Source: Allofranklinella schreckenbergeri (GTDB lineage Bacteria; Pseudomonadota; Gammaproteobacteria; Burkholderiales; Burkholderiaceae_C). From it: a DNA stretch of 59,114 nt. The notes under the pieces were generated by a model. It was not told where the DNA came from and searched no databases. It worked only from the letters and a program-made list of their open reading frames with translations. Location: NCBI RefSeq assembly GCF_003703475.1, contig NZ_RDQM01000014.1, positions 1 to 59,114 of the forward strand, read 5' to 3'. Both the position numbers and the translations under genes were made by a program. The first letter of the stretch is position 1. Every line of letters starts with the position of its first letter. Shown here piece by piece: positions 40,227 to 48,033 of this stretch.

Positions 40227-40448
40227 ATGCAAAAGGATCACACGCACCAATACACCAATCAGGACATCCGCTGCGGCCAATGCGGCAAAAAGCTCGGCCA
40301 AGGCAGCTATATCTGCCTGGCGATCAAATGCCAGCGATGCAAGACGGTCAATCACTTGAGGGCCCAGAGCCCCCAACCCGCGCCACCCGATGGCCTTCTT
40401 CAAAAGGTAGAGGATGGATGCAAACAAAGCAGCAACAACCAGTTTTGA
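40227..40448 (+). CDS. com: Com-like zinc-finger translational regulator
   Basis: 73 aa. IRCGQCGKKLGQGSYICLAI and then KCQRCK give two CxxC pairs as in Mu Com, which binds mRNA and permits translation of the following DNA-modification gene mom. Here the downstream gene is a cytosine methylase whose start lies inside com (40414). The arrangement com plus modification gene at the right end is as in Mu. Confidence 0.82.
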   Translation: MQKDHTHQYTNQDIRCGQCGKKLGQGSYICLAIKCQRCKTVNHLRAQSPQPAPPDGLLQKVEDGCKQSSNNQF

Positions 40449-41292
40449 CGGGCCAAGCGTCGGCAGCCTCTTTGCAGGCATCGGCGGATTTGATCTCGGA
40501 TTTGAGCAGGCGGGCTTTACCACCGCCTGGCAAGTCGAAATCGAGCCGCGATTACGCGACGTGCTCGCCTTGCGATTCCCGCATGCACGGCAATTTGCCG
40601 ACGTGCGAGATGTCGGCGCCCACAACCTGCGAGCAGTGGATGTGCTCGTTGGCGGATTCCCCTGCCAGGACGTCAGCAGCATGGGCCGCCGGGCAGGCCT
40701 GGCAGGACAACGCACAGGCCTGTTCTGGCAGGTCTGCCGCATCGCAGACGAAATTCGGCCCCAGTGGCTGGTGCTTGAAAACGTCGTGGGCTTGCTCAAC
40801 AGCAACGCTGGGAGAGACTTTGGCACGGTCGTCCAGGCCCTCGCCAAACGCGGGTATGTGGGATGCTGGCGGGTGCTTGATTCTCAGTATTTCGGAGTCG
40901 CCCAGGGTCGCCGCAGGGTTTTCCTGGTCGCAGGTCTTGGACGACAGCCCCCCATTGGGCTGTTGGCTGACGCCGCGCCAGTGGCAGCAATACCTCGCAC
41001 GCTTGCAGCGCAGCAAGAGTCACGGCCTGAGGATGGATGGGCTGCCTATTGTCTGCTTGCCAAGCTCTCGCCAAGCCTGCTGGCCATCGGTGCAGAAAAT
41101 CTCGTCTGTCACCGAGGCGGACGGGGTGCGATGCTTGAGCGGGCCCGAGTCTCTGAAACTGCAAGGATTCCCACCGGACTGGATGCGACCGATCACGCAG
41201 AAGCTCGGGCGGCCGGAAACGCAGTGTGCGTACCCGTGGCCAGATGGATCGCCCAGCACCTGATGGCTGAAATCAGTCAAGGCCAGCAGTAA
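40414..41292 (+). CDS. C5-cytosine DNA methyltransferase
   Basis: 292 aa. Motif I SLFAGIGGFDLG (residues 18-29), IV GGFPCQDVS with catalytic C84, VI VLENVV with E122, VIII QGRRRVF (about 162-168) and X AAGNAVCVPVARW (about 265-277). It methylates phage (and host) DNA, probably against restriction. ATG 40414 has AAAAGG 6 nt upstream; overlaps com by 35 bp. The region between VIII and X lacks the usual RLTPxExxxLQGFP block in this frame, whereas that block is present in the +1 frame (see the overlapping ORF). Confidence 0.88.
   Translation: MDANKAATTSFDGPSVGSLFAGIGGFDLGFEQAGFTTAWQVEIEPRLRDVLALRFPHARQFADVRDVGAHNLRAVDVLVGGFPCQDVSSMGRRAGLAGQRTGLFWQVCRIADEIRPQWLVLENVVGLLNSNAGRDFGTVVQALAKRGYVGCWRVLDSQYFGVAQGRRRVFLVAGLGRQPPIGLLADAAPVAAIPRTLAAQQESRPEDGWAAYCLLAKLSPSLLAIGAENLVCHRGGRGAMLERARVSETARIPTGLDATDHAEARAAGNAVCVPVARWIAQHLMAEISQGQQ
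40418..41263 (+). CDS. Overlapping +1-frame ORF inside the methyltransferase gene
   Basis: 281 aa from ATG 40418, four bases after the methylase ATG (ATGGATG). It stays open for 846 bp. Its parts read SLADSPARTSAAWAAGQAWQ (over motif IV), CLILSISESP and SWSQVLDDSPPLGCWLTPRQ, which resemble uncharacterised phage proteins, then GVRCLSGPESLKLQGFPPDW, a clear methylase motif IX block. Either it is a second product from tandem starts, or the methylase gene has two compensating frameshifts. It could be a shadow frame only, but the LQGFP block argues against chance. Confidence 0.45.
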   Translation: MQTKQQQPVLTGQASAASLQASADLISDLSRRALPPPGKSKSSRDYATCSPCDSRMHGNLPTCEMSAPTTCEQWMCSLADSPARTSAAWAAGQAWQDNAQACSGRSAASQTKFGPSGWCLKTSWACSTATLGETLARSSRPSPNAGMWDAGGCLILSISESPRVAAGFSWSQVLDDSPPLGCWLTPRQWQQYLARLQRSKSHGLRMDGLPIVCLPSSRQACWPSVQKISSVTEADGVRCLSGPESLKLQGFPPDWMRPITQKLGRPETQCAYPWPDGSPST

Positions 41293-41305
41293 CCCACGCA
41301 CAAAA

Positions 41306-41326
41306 AACCGGCTACTCCAGCCGGTT
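41306..41326 (+). terminator. Terminator after the methylase gene
   Basis: AACCGGCT (41306-41313), loop ACTCC, AGCCGGTT (41319-41326) followed by TCTCTT. It stops late transcription before the right end of the prophage. Confidence 0.75.
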
Positions 41327-41393
41327 TCTCTTATTCACAGTGCTGCGCGTTTGGCTGACTGTAATTTCTTTGCACTGGCTGCAATTGCCAGCC

Positions 41394-41430
41394 AACCCAT
41401 TTATCTCACGCAAACTCCCGCATTTATCGC
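41394..41430. promoter_or_regulatory. Right-end transposase binding sites R1 and R2
   Basis: On the minus strand, R1 GCGATAAATGCGGG (41430-41417) starts 11 bp from the right terminus and R2 GAGATAAATGGGTT (41407-41394) 34 bp from it. Spacing and sequence mirror L1 and L2. Confidence 0.78.
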
Positions 41431-41441
41431 GCGCCGCTTCA

Positions 41442-41447
41442 CGAGGC
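41442..41447. repeat. Right copy of 6-bp target duplication (CGAGGC)
   Basis: Repeats 794-799 and directly follows the right terminus GCTTCA. The first bases also belong to the resumed transposase reading frame. Confidence 0.85.
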
Positions 41448-41616
41448 GCTGGGTGGAGGAACGCAGCTTTGGCTGGCTTGCCCGCTTCAGACGCTTGTCT
41501 CGTGATTACGAACGATTGCCAGACGTACTGGGTGGATTGCCCTTTGTGGTCTTTGCCATTTTCATGCTGCCCAATGCCATGCCGTTGATTCGATTGGCAC
41601 AGAGTGCATAACACGC
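41448..41616 (+). pseudogene. IS5-family transposase pseudogene, part downstream of the prophage
   Basis: Continues the interrupted transposase with RWVEERSFGWLARFRRLSRD and ends LIRLAQSA at the stop TAA 41609-41611. The C-terminal 39 residues differ from IS-A at only a few positions. The terminal repeat CATAACACGC (41607-41616) follows with two changed bases, so this old copy has decayed ends as well. Confidence 0.85.
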
Positions 41617-41889
41617 GCCCAAGGGCATTCGCGCCCTGGGCTTGGAAGGGCGCTGCGTCATCTCCTTCCTTTGGGAACTTGAGGCCGATGCGTCCGCGCT
41701 TTAGCGGTAGGTATATCTGGGGCAAGTGGAGGCTTGAGTTCTTCGCAGCGGGTATCCTTCTTTCCGCTTGTCCCGCCCAGCGCCGCCGTCAGCCGCACCC
41801 GTTTCATAGCATGCCTTGCAGATTGCGTGCCAGCTTCGTGGCGCAATGGGATAAGGGACGGTTGTTCTTCCCGTTTCAAGGCTGTTGCC
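41617..41889 (+). other. Non-coding leader region of cobB
   Basis: 273 bp between the IS remnant and cobB. One short hairpin (GGGC...GCCC near 41622-41640) is visible. I looked for the conserved B12-box and CGGTG...CCGG core of a cobalamin riboswitch on both strands and did not find it. Confidence 0.5.
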
Positions 41890-43635
41890 ATGCCATCTCC
41901 ATCCCCTGTTTTTTTCGCTACAGAGGCCCCTGCCGTAGCCCATTGCCCTGCCTTGCTGATTACGGCCCCGGCCTCGGGGCAGGGCAAAACGTTGGTGACG
42001 GCGGCGCTGGCGCGTTTGCTTGCGCGGCAAGGCAAGGTGGTGCGGGTTTTCAAATGCGGGCCGGATTTTCTGGATCCCCACTGGCATGCGCTGGCTAGCG
42101 GCGCGCCGGTGCAAACCTTGGATTTGTGGATGGCGGGCGCGGACGATGGCGCGGCGCGTTTGTATGCGGCGGCGTGTGAGGCCGATGTCATCCTCATTGA
42201 GGGCGTAATGGGCTTGTTTGACGGGCAGCCCAGCGCGGCCGATTTGGCGCTGCGCTGGAATATCCCCGTCATGCCCGTGCTGCAAGCGGGAGCGATGGCC
42301 CAGACTTGCGCGGCCATTGCCCACGGTTTGCGCACTTTCCGGCCGGGGTTGCGTTGGGCGGGGGTGTTGTGCAGCGGGGTGGGTGGCGATCATCATGCCA
42401 GTTTGTTGCGGGAGGCTTTGCGCCCGTTGGGCCATGCGGGCGCTGCCAGCGCGCGCGACCAAACACACGATCCATTACACGACCAATGGCTGGGGGCATT
42501 GCCGCGCTTGCGGGTGCTGGATGATGCTGCCCCGGCCCGCACGGCGGGTGAGGCGCGCGCACCGGGCAGTCTGGGCAGTGCTTTTTTGCCCGAGCGGCAT
42601 TTGGGCTTGATCCCGGCGGCGGAAATGCAGGATGCTCTGGCCCGGCTGGATCAAGCTGCCGATGCTTTGGCGCAAACCCCGCTGGGCCAGCGCGATGCGG
42701 CAGGCTGGGCGCAGTGGCAGGTGGCGTTTGCCGCGCCCAGCGTGCAGTTTGCTGGCGCAGCCACTGCGGATGCGCCGTCGCGGGCCATCGCCCCGCTGCC
42801 AGAGGCGGAGGGTGACGGCAGCGGGCTGCGCGCGCCCGCCGCTGTCCCGCCTTGGGGGGACGATCATGCCCGCTGGCTGGCAGCGCAGCGCTTCATCGCT
42901 AGCCAGCCGTTGCGGGGCCGAACGGTGGCCATTGCCCGCGATGCCGCTTTTGCCTTCATCTACCCGGCCAACGTGCAATGCCTGCAAGACATGGGCGCTA
43001 CGCTGGCGTGGTTTTCGCCTTTGGCGGGCGATGCTTTGCCAGCCTGCGATGCCGTGTGGCTGCCGGGCGGTTATCCGGAGCTGCACGTCCAGCGCCTGGG
43101 CGCGCAAACGGCGTTGCGCGACGCTCTGGCGGAGCATCTGGCGCAGCAGCGCCCCATTTGGGCCGAGTGCGGCGGCATGCTGGCCTTGTGCGAGGGCATC
43201 GCGCTGGCCGATGGCGAGTGGTATCCGCTGTGGGGGCTGTTGCCCGGCACGGCGCGCATGCAAACCCGCCTGGCTGGCCTGGGGCCGCAGCAGTGGCATT
43301 GGGCGGGCGCTGCCGCAGGCCCGGCTGCCGAGCATCCCGCGGCCTGGCTGCGCGGCCACACCTTTCATTACTCGCGCCTGGAGAGCACAGCGCCCGTCAT
43401 CGGCCACACCGAGCGCCCGCCGCATCGCAGGGGCAGCGGTGTTGGCAGCGGCAGCGGCGCACGCGCGGGCGAAGCCGTGTACCAATGCGGCAGCTTGCGC
43501 GCCAGCTACTTCCATGCCTGGTTCCCCTCCAGCCCGCAAGGCGTGGCCTGGCTGCTGGGCGCGCCTGGCGCGCTGGACAGCCTCAACGACGACGGCCCCG
43601 CCGCTGCGTTGCCCGTGCAGGAGCGCCAGCCATGA
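41890..43635 (+). CDS. cobB: Cobyrinate a,c-diamide synthase
   Basis: 581 aa; ATG 41890. Amide-ligase domain with P-loop APASGQGKTLVTAAL near the N-terminus and FKCGPDFLDPHWH; C-terminal class I glutamine amidotransferase domain with C427 in WAECGGMLALCEG and GHTFHYSRLEST. It amidates the a and c side chains of (hydrogeno)cobyrinate with glutamine and ATP. About 100 residues longer than usual because of an insert around residues 280-320. Overlaps cobU by 4 bp. Confidence 0.93.
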   Translation: MPSPSPVFFATEAPAVAHCPALLITAPASGQGKTLVTAALARLLARQGKVVRVFKCGPDFLDPHWHALASGAPVQTLDLWMAGADDGAARLYAAACEADVILIEGVMGLFDGQPSAADLALRWNIPVMPVLQAGAMAQTCAAIAHGLRTFRPGLRWAGVLCSGVGGDHHASLLREALRPLGHAGAASARDQTHDPLHDQWLGALPRLRVLDDAAPARTAGEARAPGSLGSAFLPERHLGLIPAAEMQDALARLDQAADALAQTPLGQRDAAGWAQWQVAFAAPSVQFAGAATADAPSRAIAPLPEAEGDGSGLRAPAAVPPWGDDHARWLAAQRFIASQPLRGRTVAIARDAAFAFIYPANVQCLQDMGATLAWFSPLAGDALPACDAVWLPGGYPELHVQRLGAQTALRDALAEHLAQQRPIWAECGGMLALCEGIALADGEWYPLWGLLPGTARMQTRLAGLGPQQWHWAGAAAGPAAEHPAAWLRGHTFHYSRLESTAPVIGHTERPPHRRGSGVGSGSGARAGEAVYQCGSLRASYFHAWFPSSPQGVAWLLGAPGALDSLNDDGPAAALPVQERQP

Positions 43636-44237
43636 GCGGCCCCATGCACACCCTCATCATCGGCGGCCAAAAAAGCGGCAAATCACGCCATGCCGAGCAT
43701 CTTGCTGCGCACTGGCTGGCCCAGCCCGGCCATGCCGCGACCTTGATCGCCACCGCCCAAGCCTGGGATGACGAAATGCGCGCGCGCATCGCGCGCCATC
43801 AGCAAGAGCGCCTGCAACGCGCCCCCGGCCTGCACACGGTGGAGGAGCCGCTGCAACTGCCCGCAGTGATTGCCGAGCGCAGCCGCGCCGACACCTTGCT
43901 GGTGGTGGATTGCCTCACCCTGTGGCTGACCAATTGGCTGATGCCCATCACGCTGGACCCCGCCGCCATCGATGATGCCGCCCATTTGCGCAAGCGCCGC
44001 CAGCGCTGGCAGCAAGCGCGCGCCGATTTGCTGGGTGCGTTGGCGCAAGCGCCTGGGCCGGTAGTCTTTGTCAGCAATGAAATGGGCTGGGGCGTCATGC
44101 CCCTGGGCCGGGCCGTGCGCGCCTTTGCCGATGAGCTGGGGGCGCTCAACCAAATGCTGGCCGCGCACTGCCCGCAGGTGCTGTTGATGGCGGCGGGCTT
44201 GCCCATGCCGCTCAAATCCGCGCCGCCAGGCGTGTGA
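43632..44237 (+). CDS. cobU: Adenosylcobinamide kinase / adenosylcobinamide-phosphate guanylyltransferase
   Basis: 201 aa. P-loop GGQKSGKS (residues 11-18), RHQQERLQ region for phosphorylated histidine, LLVVDCLTLWLTNWL and VFVSNEMGWGVMP, the classic CobU/CobP blocks. It attaches GMP to adenosylcobinamide in nucleotide-loop assembly. Translation is coupled to cobB by ATGA. No other cob gene is in the window. Confidence 0.93.
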   Translation: MSGPMHTLIIGGQKSGKSRHAEHLAAHWLAQPGHAATLIATAQAWDDEMRARIARHQQERLQRAPGLHTVEEPLQLPAVIAERSRADTLLVVDCLTLWLTNWLMPITLDPAAIDDAAHLRKRRQRWQQARADLLGALAQAPGPVVFVSNEMGWGVMPLGRAVRAFADELGALNQMLAAHCPQVLLMAAGLPMPLKSAPPGV

Positions 44238-44338
44238 TGGGTTGTTGGATTGGTTTGCAAATCAATATGAATTTGAAATAAATGCCAACATGCCAGAATT
44301 GGTTGATTTTTATTCCTATTGATTTGTAAAAATGAAAA

Positions 44339-44365
44339 GCCCTCTGCGCACAAGCGTCAGAGGGC
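44339..44365 (-). terminator. Terminator of ahpF
   Basis: On the minus strand GCCCTCTG...CAGAGGGC (44365-44339) is followed by TTTTCATTTTT. It lies about 50 bp after the ahpF stop and also faces the end of cobU. Confidence 0.85.
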
Positions 44366-44406
44366 GGAGGGGGCTGGGCAGGCGAGCTGCCCTGCCGGGC
44401 CGGAGC

Positions 44407-44419
44407 CTAGAGCGTGTTA
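44407..44419. repeat. IS-A end-like scar at the ahpF stop codon
   Basis: CTAGAGCGTGTTA matches the IS-A terminus with its CTA target side as found in the CRISPR array (GCTCTA-GAGCGTGTTATG). The ahpF stop codon TAA is inside this match. It could be the residue of a former IS-A copy or chance. Confidence 0.35.
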
Positions 44420-45970
44420 CGCGCGAATCAGGTGATCGAACGCGCCCAGCGCGGCTTTGGCGCCTTCGCCTGCGGCGATGATGATTTGCTTGTAGGGCAC
44501 GCTGGTGCAATCGCCCGCCGCAAACACGCCGGGGATATTGGTGGCGCCGTGGGCATCGACCTTGATCTCGCCCGTGGGTGTCAAATCGACCAGACCCTTG
44601 AGCCAGTCCGTGTTGGGCAGCAGGCCGATTTGCACGAAGATGCCTTCCAGCCCCAGATTGACGATTTCGCCCGTCTCGCGGTTTTTATAGGCCAGGCCGT
44701 TGACTTTGCCCTGCGCGCCGGTGACTTCGGTGGTTTGCGCGTTGGTGAGGATGTCCACATTGGGCAGGCTCTTGAGCTTTTTCTGCAACACCTCATCGGC
44801 GCGCAGTTGCGGGGCGAACTCCAGCAGCGTGACGTGCTGTACCACGCCCGCCAGGTCGATGGCCGCCTCCACGCCCGAGTTGCCGCCGCCAATGACGGCG
44901 ATGCGTTTGCCTTTGAACAGCGGGCCGTCGCAGTGGGGGCAGAAAGTCACGCCCTTGGTGCGGTATTGCTCCTCGCCGGGCACGCCCATGGAGCGCCAGC
45001 GCGCGCCGGTGGAGAGGATGACGGTTTTGGATTTGAGACTGGCGCCGCTTTCAAACTGCACCTCGATCAGGCCGCCGGGCTGGGCTGCGGGGATCAGGCG
45101 CGTGGCTTTTTGCAGGTTCATGATGTCCACGTCGTAGTCCTTGACGTGGGCCTCCAGCGCGGCGGCGAATTTCGGCCCTTCGGTGCGGGTGATGGAAGTG
45201 AAGTTTTCAATATCCATCGTATCGAGCACCTGGCCGCCAAAGCGCTCGGCGGCCACGCCGGTGCGGATGCCTTTGCGCGCGGCATAGATCGCAGCCGTGG
45301 CGCCGGCGGGGCCACCGCCGATGACGAGCACATCAAACGCCTCTTTGGCGCTGATGGCCTGGGCGGCTTTTTCGGCCGCGCCCTGGTCGATGCGGCCGAC
45401 GATTTCGGCCAGCTCCATACGCCCCTGGCCAAAGTGCTGGCCGTTGAGGAAGATCGTGGGCACGCCCATGATCTCCCTGGCTTCGATCTCGCCCTGGTAG
45501 AGCGCGCCGTCAATAGCGGTGTGGGTGATGTTGGGGTTGAGCACCGTCATCAGATTCAGCGCCTGGATGACGTCGGGGCAGTTATGGCAGGTGATGGAGT
45601 AATACGTCTCGAAGTGGAAGCGCCCCTGGATGCCCTTGATCTGCTCTTGCAGCTCTTGCGGCTCTTTGGAAGGGTGGCCGCCCACTTGCAGCAGCGCCAG
45701 CACCAGCGAGGTGAATTCATGCCCCAGCGGCACGCCCGCAAAGCGCAGGCCCGTATCCACGCCGGGGTTGGTGATGAGGAAAGAGGGCACGCGCGCATCG
45801 CTGCCATCGGTGCGTACGGTGATTTTGTCGCTCTGGGCGCGGATGTCTTCCAGCAGCTCGCGCATCTGGGCTGCGCCTTGGCTGTCGTCCAGCGTGGCGA
45901 CCAGCTCCACGGGCTTGGTCAGGCGTTCCAGGTAGGCTTTCAATTGGGCTTTGAGTGCGTCGTCCAACAT
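44417..45970 (-). CDS. ahpF: Alkyl hydroperoxide reductase flavoprotein subunit
   Basis: 517 aa; ATG 45970 with AAGGA upstream. N-terminal double thioredoxin-like domain with CHNC (about residues 129-132), FAD-binding [17 protein letters not shown], redox-active [13 protein letters not shown]-binding [14 protein letters not shown]. It passes electrons from NADH to AhpC. Its normal length is kept although the stop codon is within an IS-like sequence. A separate terminator upstream suggests its own promoter or partial read-through from ahpC. Confidence 0.95.
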   Translation of the reverse strand: MLDDALKAQLKAYLERLTKPVELVATLDDSQGAAQMRELLEDIRAQSDKITVRTDGSDARVPSFLITNPGVDTGLRFAGVPLGHEFTSLVLALLQVGGHPSKEPQELQEQIKGIQGRFHFETYYSITCHNCPDVIQALNLMTVLNPNITHTAIDGALYQGEIEAREIMGVPTIFLNGQHFGQGRMELAEIVGRIDQGAAEKAAQAISAKEAFDVLVIGGGPAGATAAIYAARKGIRTGVAAERFGGQVLDTMDIENFTSITRTEGPKFAAALEAHVKDYDVDIMNLQKATRLIPAAQPGGLIEVQFESGASLKSKTVILSTGARWRSMGVPGEEQYRTKGVTFCPHCDGPLFKGKRIAVIGGGNSGVEAAIDLAGVVQHVTLLEFAPQLRADEVLQKKLKSLPNVDILTNAQTTEVTGAQGKVNGLAYKNRETGEIVNLGLEGIFVQIGLLPNTDWLKGLVDLTPTGEIKVDAHGATNIPGVFAAGDCTSVPYKQIIIAAGEGAKAALGAFDHLIRA

Positions 45971-46053
45971 GGGTGCAAATCCTTGCAAAAAGAGGGGGAG
46001 GGTAGGCGGGGGGGCGTTGGGGCCGTCGTTGGGCTGGTTTTTGCGCGTAAAAA

Positions 46054-46085
46054 AGCCCCGTGCCCGCAGGGCAGGCTTCGGGGCT
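46054..46085 (-). terminator. Terminator between ahpC and ahpF
   Basis: On the minus strand AGCCCCG (46085-46079) pairs with CGGGGCT (46060-46054), followed by TTTTTTA. It would reduce ahpF transcription relative to ahpC. Confidence 0.8.
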
Positions 46086-46170
46086 GTGAGCCAAGTGACG
46101 CGCGCTGGGAGGTCAGCGCGCGGCCCTGGCCTTCATCATCGTGGGGCGATGTGGGGGGGGCAGTGAGCGA

Positions 46171-46734
46171 TTAAATCTTGCCGACCAGATCCAGCGAAGG
46201 CGCCAGCGTTTTCTCGCCCTCTTGCCACTTGGCGGGGCAGACCTCGCCGGGGTGGCTGGCCACGTATTGGGCGGCCTTGATCTTGCGCAGCAAATCTTTC
46301 GCGTCGCGGCCAATGCCTTCGGCGGTGATTTCCACAGCCTGGATCACGCCTTGCGGATCAACGATGAACGTGGCGCGATCAGCCAGACCTTCGCCATCGC
46401 GCAGCACGTCGAAGTTGTTGGCCAGTTGGAAGGTTTGGTCGCCCACCATGTAGTACTGGATCTTGCCGATGGTGTCGGAAGAATCGTGCCAGGCCTTGTG
46501 GGTGAAGTGTGTGTCGGTCGAGACGGAATACACCTCGACGCCCATTTTTTGCAGCTCGGCGTAGTTGTCGGCCACATCGCCCAGCTCGGTGGGGCAGACG
46601 AAGGTGAAGTCAGCGGGGTAGAAGAAGAAAACGGCCCATTTGCCCAGCACGTCTTTTTCCGTGATTTCCACGAACTTGCCTTGATGGTAGGCAGTGGCTT
46701 TGAAGGGCTTGATGGGGGTATTGACTTTGGCCAT
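46171..46734 (-). CDS. ahpC: Alkyl hydroperoxide reductase subunit C (peroxiredoxin)
   Basis: 187 aa, ATG 46734 with AAAGGAAA upstream. Peroxidatic C47 in [10 protein letters not shown] and resolving C166 in GEVCPAKW, as in E. coli AhpC (typical 2-Cys peroxiredoxin forming decamers). It reduces hydrogen and organic peroxides using AhpF. Upstream gene order ahpC-ahpF is conserved. Confidence 0.96.
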   Translation of the reverse strand: MAKVNTPIKPFKATAYHQGKFVEITEKDVLGKWAVFFFYPADFTFVCPTELGDVADNYAELQKMGVEVYSVSTDTHFTHKAWHDSSDTIGKIQYYMVGDQTFQLANNFDVLRDGEGLADRATFIVDPQGVIQAVEITAEGIGRDAKDLLRKIKAAQYVASHPGEVCPAKWQEGEKTLAPSLDLVGKI

Positions 46735-46838
46735 GCTGTTTCCTTTGTTTGGAGAAGGGTTGATGGAGGTAACTCGCAATGGCGGGCAGTGTAGGGGTTT
46801 TCCCTTTTTTAATCTAATTGAATGATTTGATGGTTTCG

Positions 46839-46853
46839 ATAGTTTTTAGTTAT
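46839..46853 (-). promoter_or_regulatory. Possible OxyR half-operator upstream of ahpC
   Basis: Minus-strand ATAACTAAAAACTAT matches the OxyR unit ATAGnTnnnAnCTAT at nine of ten fixed positions. The neighbouring unit 7 bp on is poor. It lies 105 bp upstream of ahpC and overlaps the end of the AraC-type gene. Confidence 0.4.
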
Positions 46854-47875
46854 CTTTTTGGGTGGCTGATCGTGAACAGCCGATCTCGTCGGGCGTTGGC
46901 AAGGGTTTCGGATGGGCGCTCGCCGTAGCGCTTGCGGTAATCGGCGGCAAACTGCCCCAGGTGGGTAAAGCCGCACGCCAGCGCCACTTGGGTGACGGAG
47001 GCTCTGTCCGCGCACAGTTGCCGCCGCGCTGCTTCCAGTCGCATGTTTTTTAGGTGCGCCATAGGGGAGGTGTGCAGATGGTTGCGAAATCCGACATGCA
47101 GACTGCGCACGCTAATGCCCGCTGCCTGCGCTACGTCGGCGATGCCGATGCAGTGGGGTAGATGCTGCTCCATGAATTCCAGCGCGCGCCGAATAACGTG
47201 TGGCAGCACTGTGGCGGGGCGGTTGCTGGCTTGGTTGTGCGCTTGTAATGCCAATAGTGCGTAAGCGAGCGTTTGTTCGAAATGCTGGATGTGCCGGGGG
47301 TGCTCGAACAAGGAGCCGTTTTCGGAGATTTCGGCAAACTGCCAATTGAGCAGGCGGCGCAAACTGGCGCCTGCGGGTTGGCCCCAATCGATACGGGGGT
47401 GAAATTGCAGCAGCGCGCCGGGATCTTGCCCGAAGTAGTCGCGAAAGTGGCGCTCCAGACCGTGCCGGTTGATGCGGACAAACAATTTGTCGGCGTCATG
47501 GCTGTGCTCCATACAGAACTGCTGCGCAGGGCTGATGACCGAGGCCAGGGTGGCGGTGGAGGAAAAACAGGCATTGGGGGTGTGGATTTGCTCTTGCCCG
47601 CGCAATGGAATTTGCAGCAGGTAGAAGTCGTCAAGCGGCTGAGGCTCAATGCGCACTTGCGCGCCGTAGCGCAGACGGCCATAGGCCATATCCTGCCCTT
47701 GACGCAGAAACAAGTGGGTATCCAGGCTGGCACCCTGATCGAGCAGGATCAGCTTGTGGGGGCAGAAGACCTGCGTGATGTGGCGCTGGACATGCCCCAC
47801 ATCGCAGGAGCGTAGCTGCGCATGTTGCGTCAAGAAAGAAGCCATAGCGGACAACGGGCAAAAGCCGATTGCCAT
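46850..47875 (-). CDS. AraC-family transcriptional regulator
   Basis: 341 aa. N-terminal AraC-binding-like domain (residues 20-200, with PLDDFYLLQIPLRGQEQIHT) and two C-terminal HTH motifs (GIADVAQAAGISVRSLHVGF and SVTQVALACGFTHLGQFAAD, YRKRYGERPSETL). Probably controls the flavin reductase/monooxygenase genes that lie upstream of it on the same strand, or an adjacent catabolic function. The inducer is unknown. The start codon lacks an obvious RBS. Confidence 0.85.
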   Translation of the reverse strand: MAIGFCPLSAMASFLTQHAQLRSCDVGHVQRHITQVFCPHKLILLDQGASLDTHLFLRQGQDMAYGRLRYGAQVRIEPQPLDDFYLLQIPLRGQEQIHTPNACFSSTATLASVISPAQQFCMEHSHDADKLFVRINRHGLERHFRDYFGQDPGALLQFHPRIDWGQPAGASLRRLLNWQFAEISENGSLFEHPRHIQHFEQTLAYALLALQAHNQASNRPATVLPHVIRRALEFMEQHLPHCIGIADVAQAAGISVRSLHVGFRNHLHTSPMAHLKNMRLEAARRQLCADRASVTQVALACGFTHLGQFAADYRKRYGERPSETLANARRDRLFTISHPKR

Positions 47876-48033
47876 CTTGGCATGCTTGAGGGCGGCAGGA
47901 AATCAAGGCTATCCCTATTGCTTTGGCTCTCAATGATCGGTACGGCCTCGCGCTTTATTGCCAGGCCAGGCAGCGCAGGTCGTTTGCTGCCTGGCCGCTG
48001 CCATGGGGCAGTTGGTTGCTGTGCGCTGCGCTG

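Larger units (their letters stand above)
800..41441 (+). mobile_element. Complete Mu-like (BcepMu-type layout) transposable prophage
   Basis: 40,642 bp bounded by TGAAGG at 800 and GCTTCA ending at 41441, with the canonical TG...CA of transposable phages and a 6-bp target duplication. It carries the expected functions in order: leftward transposition genes (A, B, Gam-like, GemA, Mor-like), repressor, lysis genes, small and large terminase, DUF935 portal, MuF, morphogenesis protein, protease/scaffold, Mu-type capsid, gp36/gp37/gp38 homologues, tail tube, tape measure, tail-tip proteins, Com and a DNA methylase. No structural gene looks broken, so it may be inducible. Head genes are Mu-like. 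The tail lacks a sheath protein, which fits a long non-contractile (B3-like) tail. Confidence 0.93.

Noticed and set aside
41306-41340. Right prophage end placed just after the methylase terminator
   Set aside because: The paired GATAAAT sites, the GCTTCA terminus and the CGAGGC duplication lie further right, and the transposase frame resumes only at 41442-41448.
41617-41889. Cobalamin riboswitch upstream of cobB
   Set aside because: I looked for the conserved core and B12 box on both strands; only loosely similar fragments are present. An Infernal search with RF00174 would settle it.
41734-41889. N-terminal extension of cobB from 41734
   Set aside because: The frame is open further upstream, but the extra 52 residues have no similarity to CobB, and the conserved N-terminus follows directly after ATG 41890.
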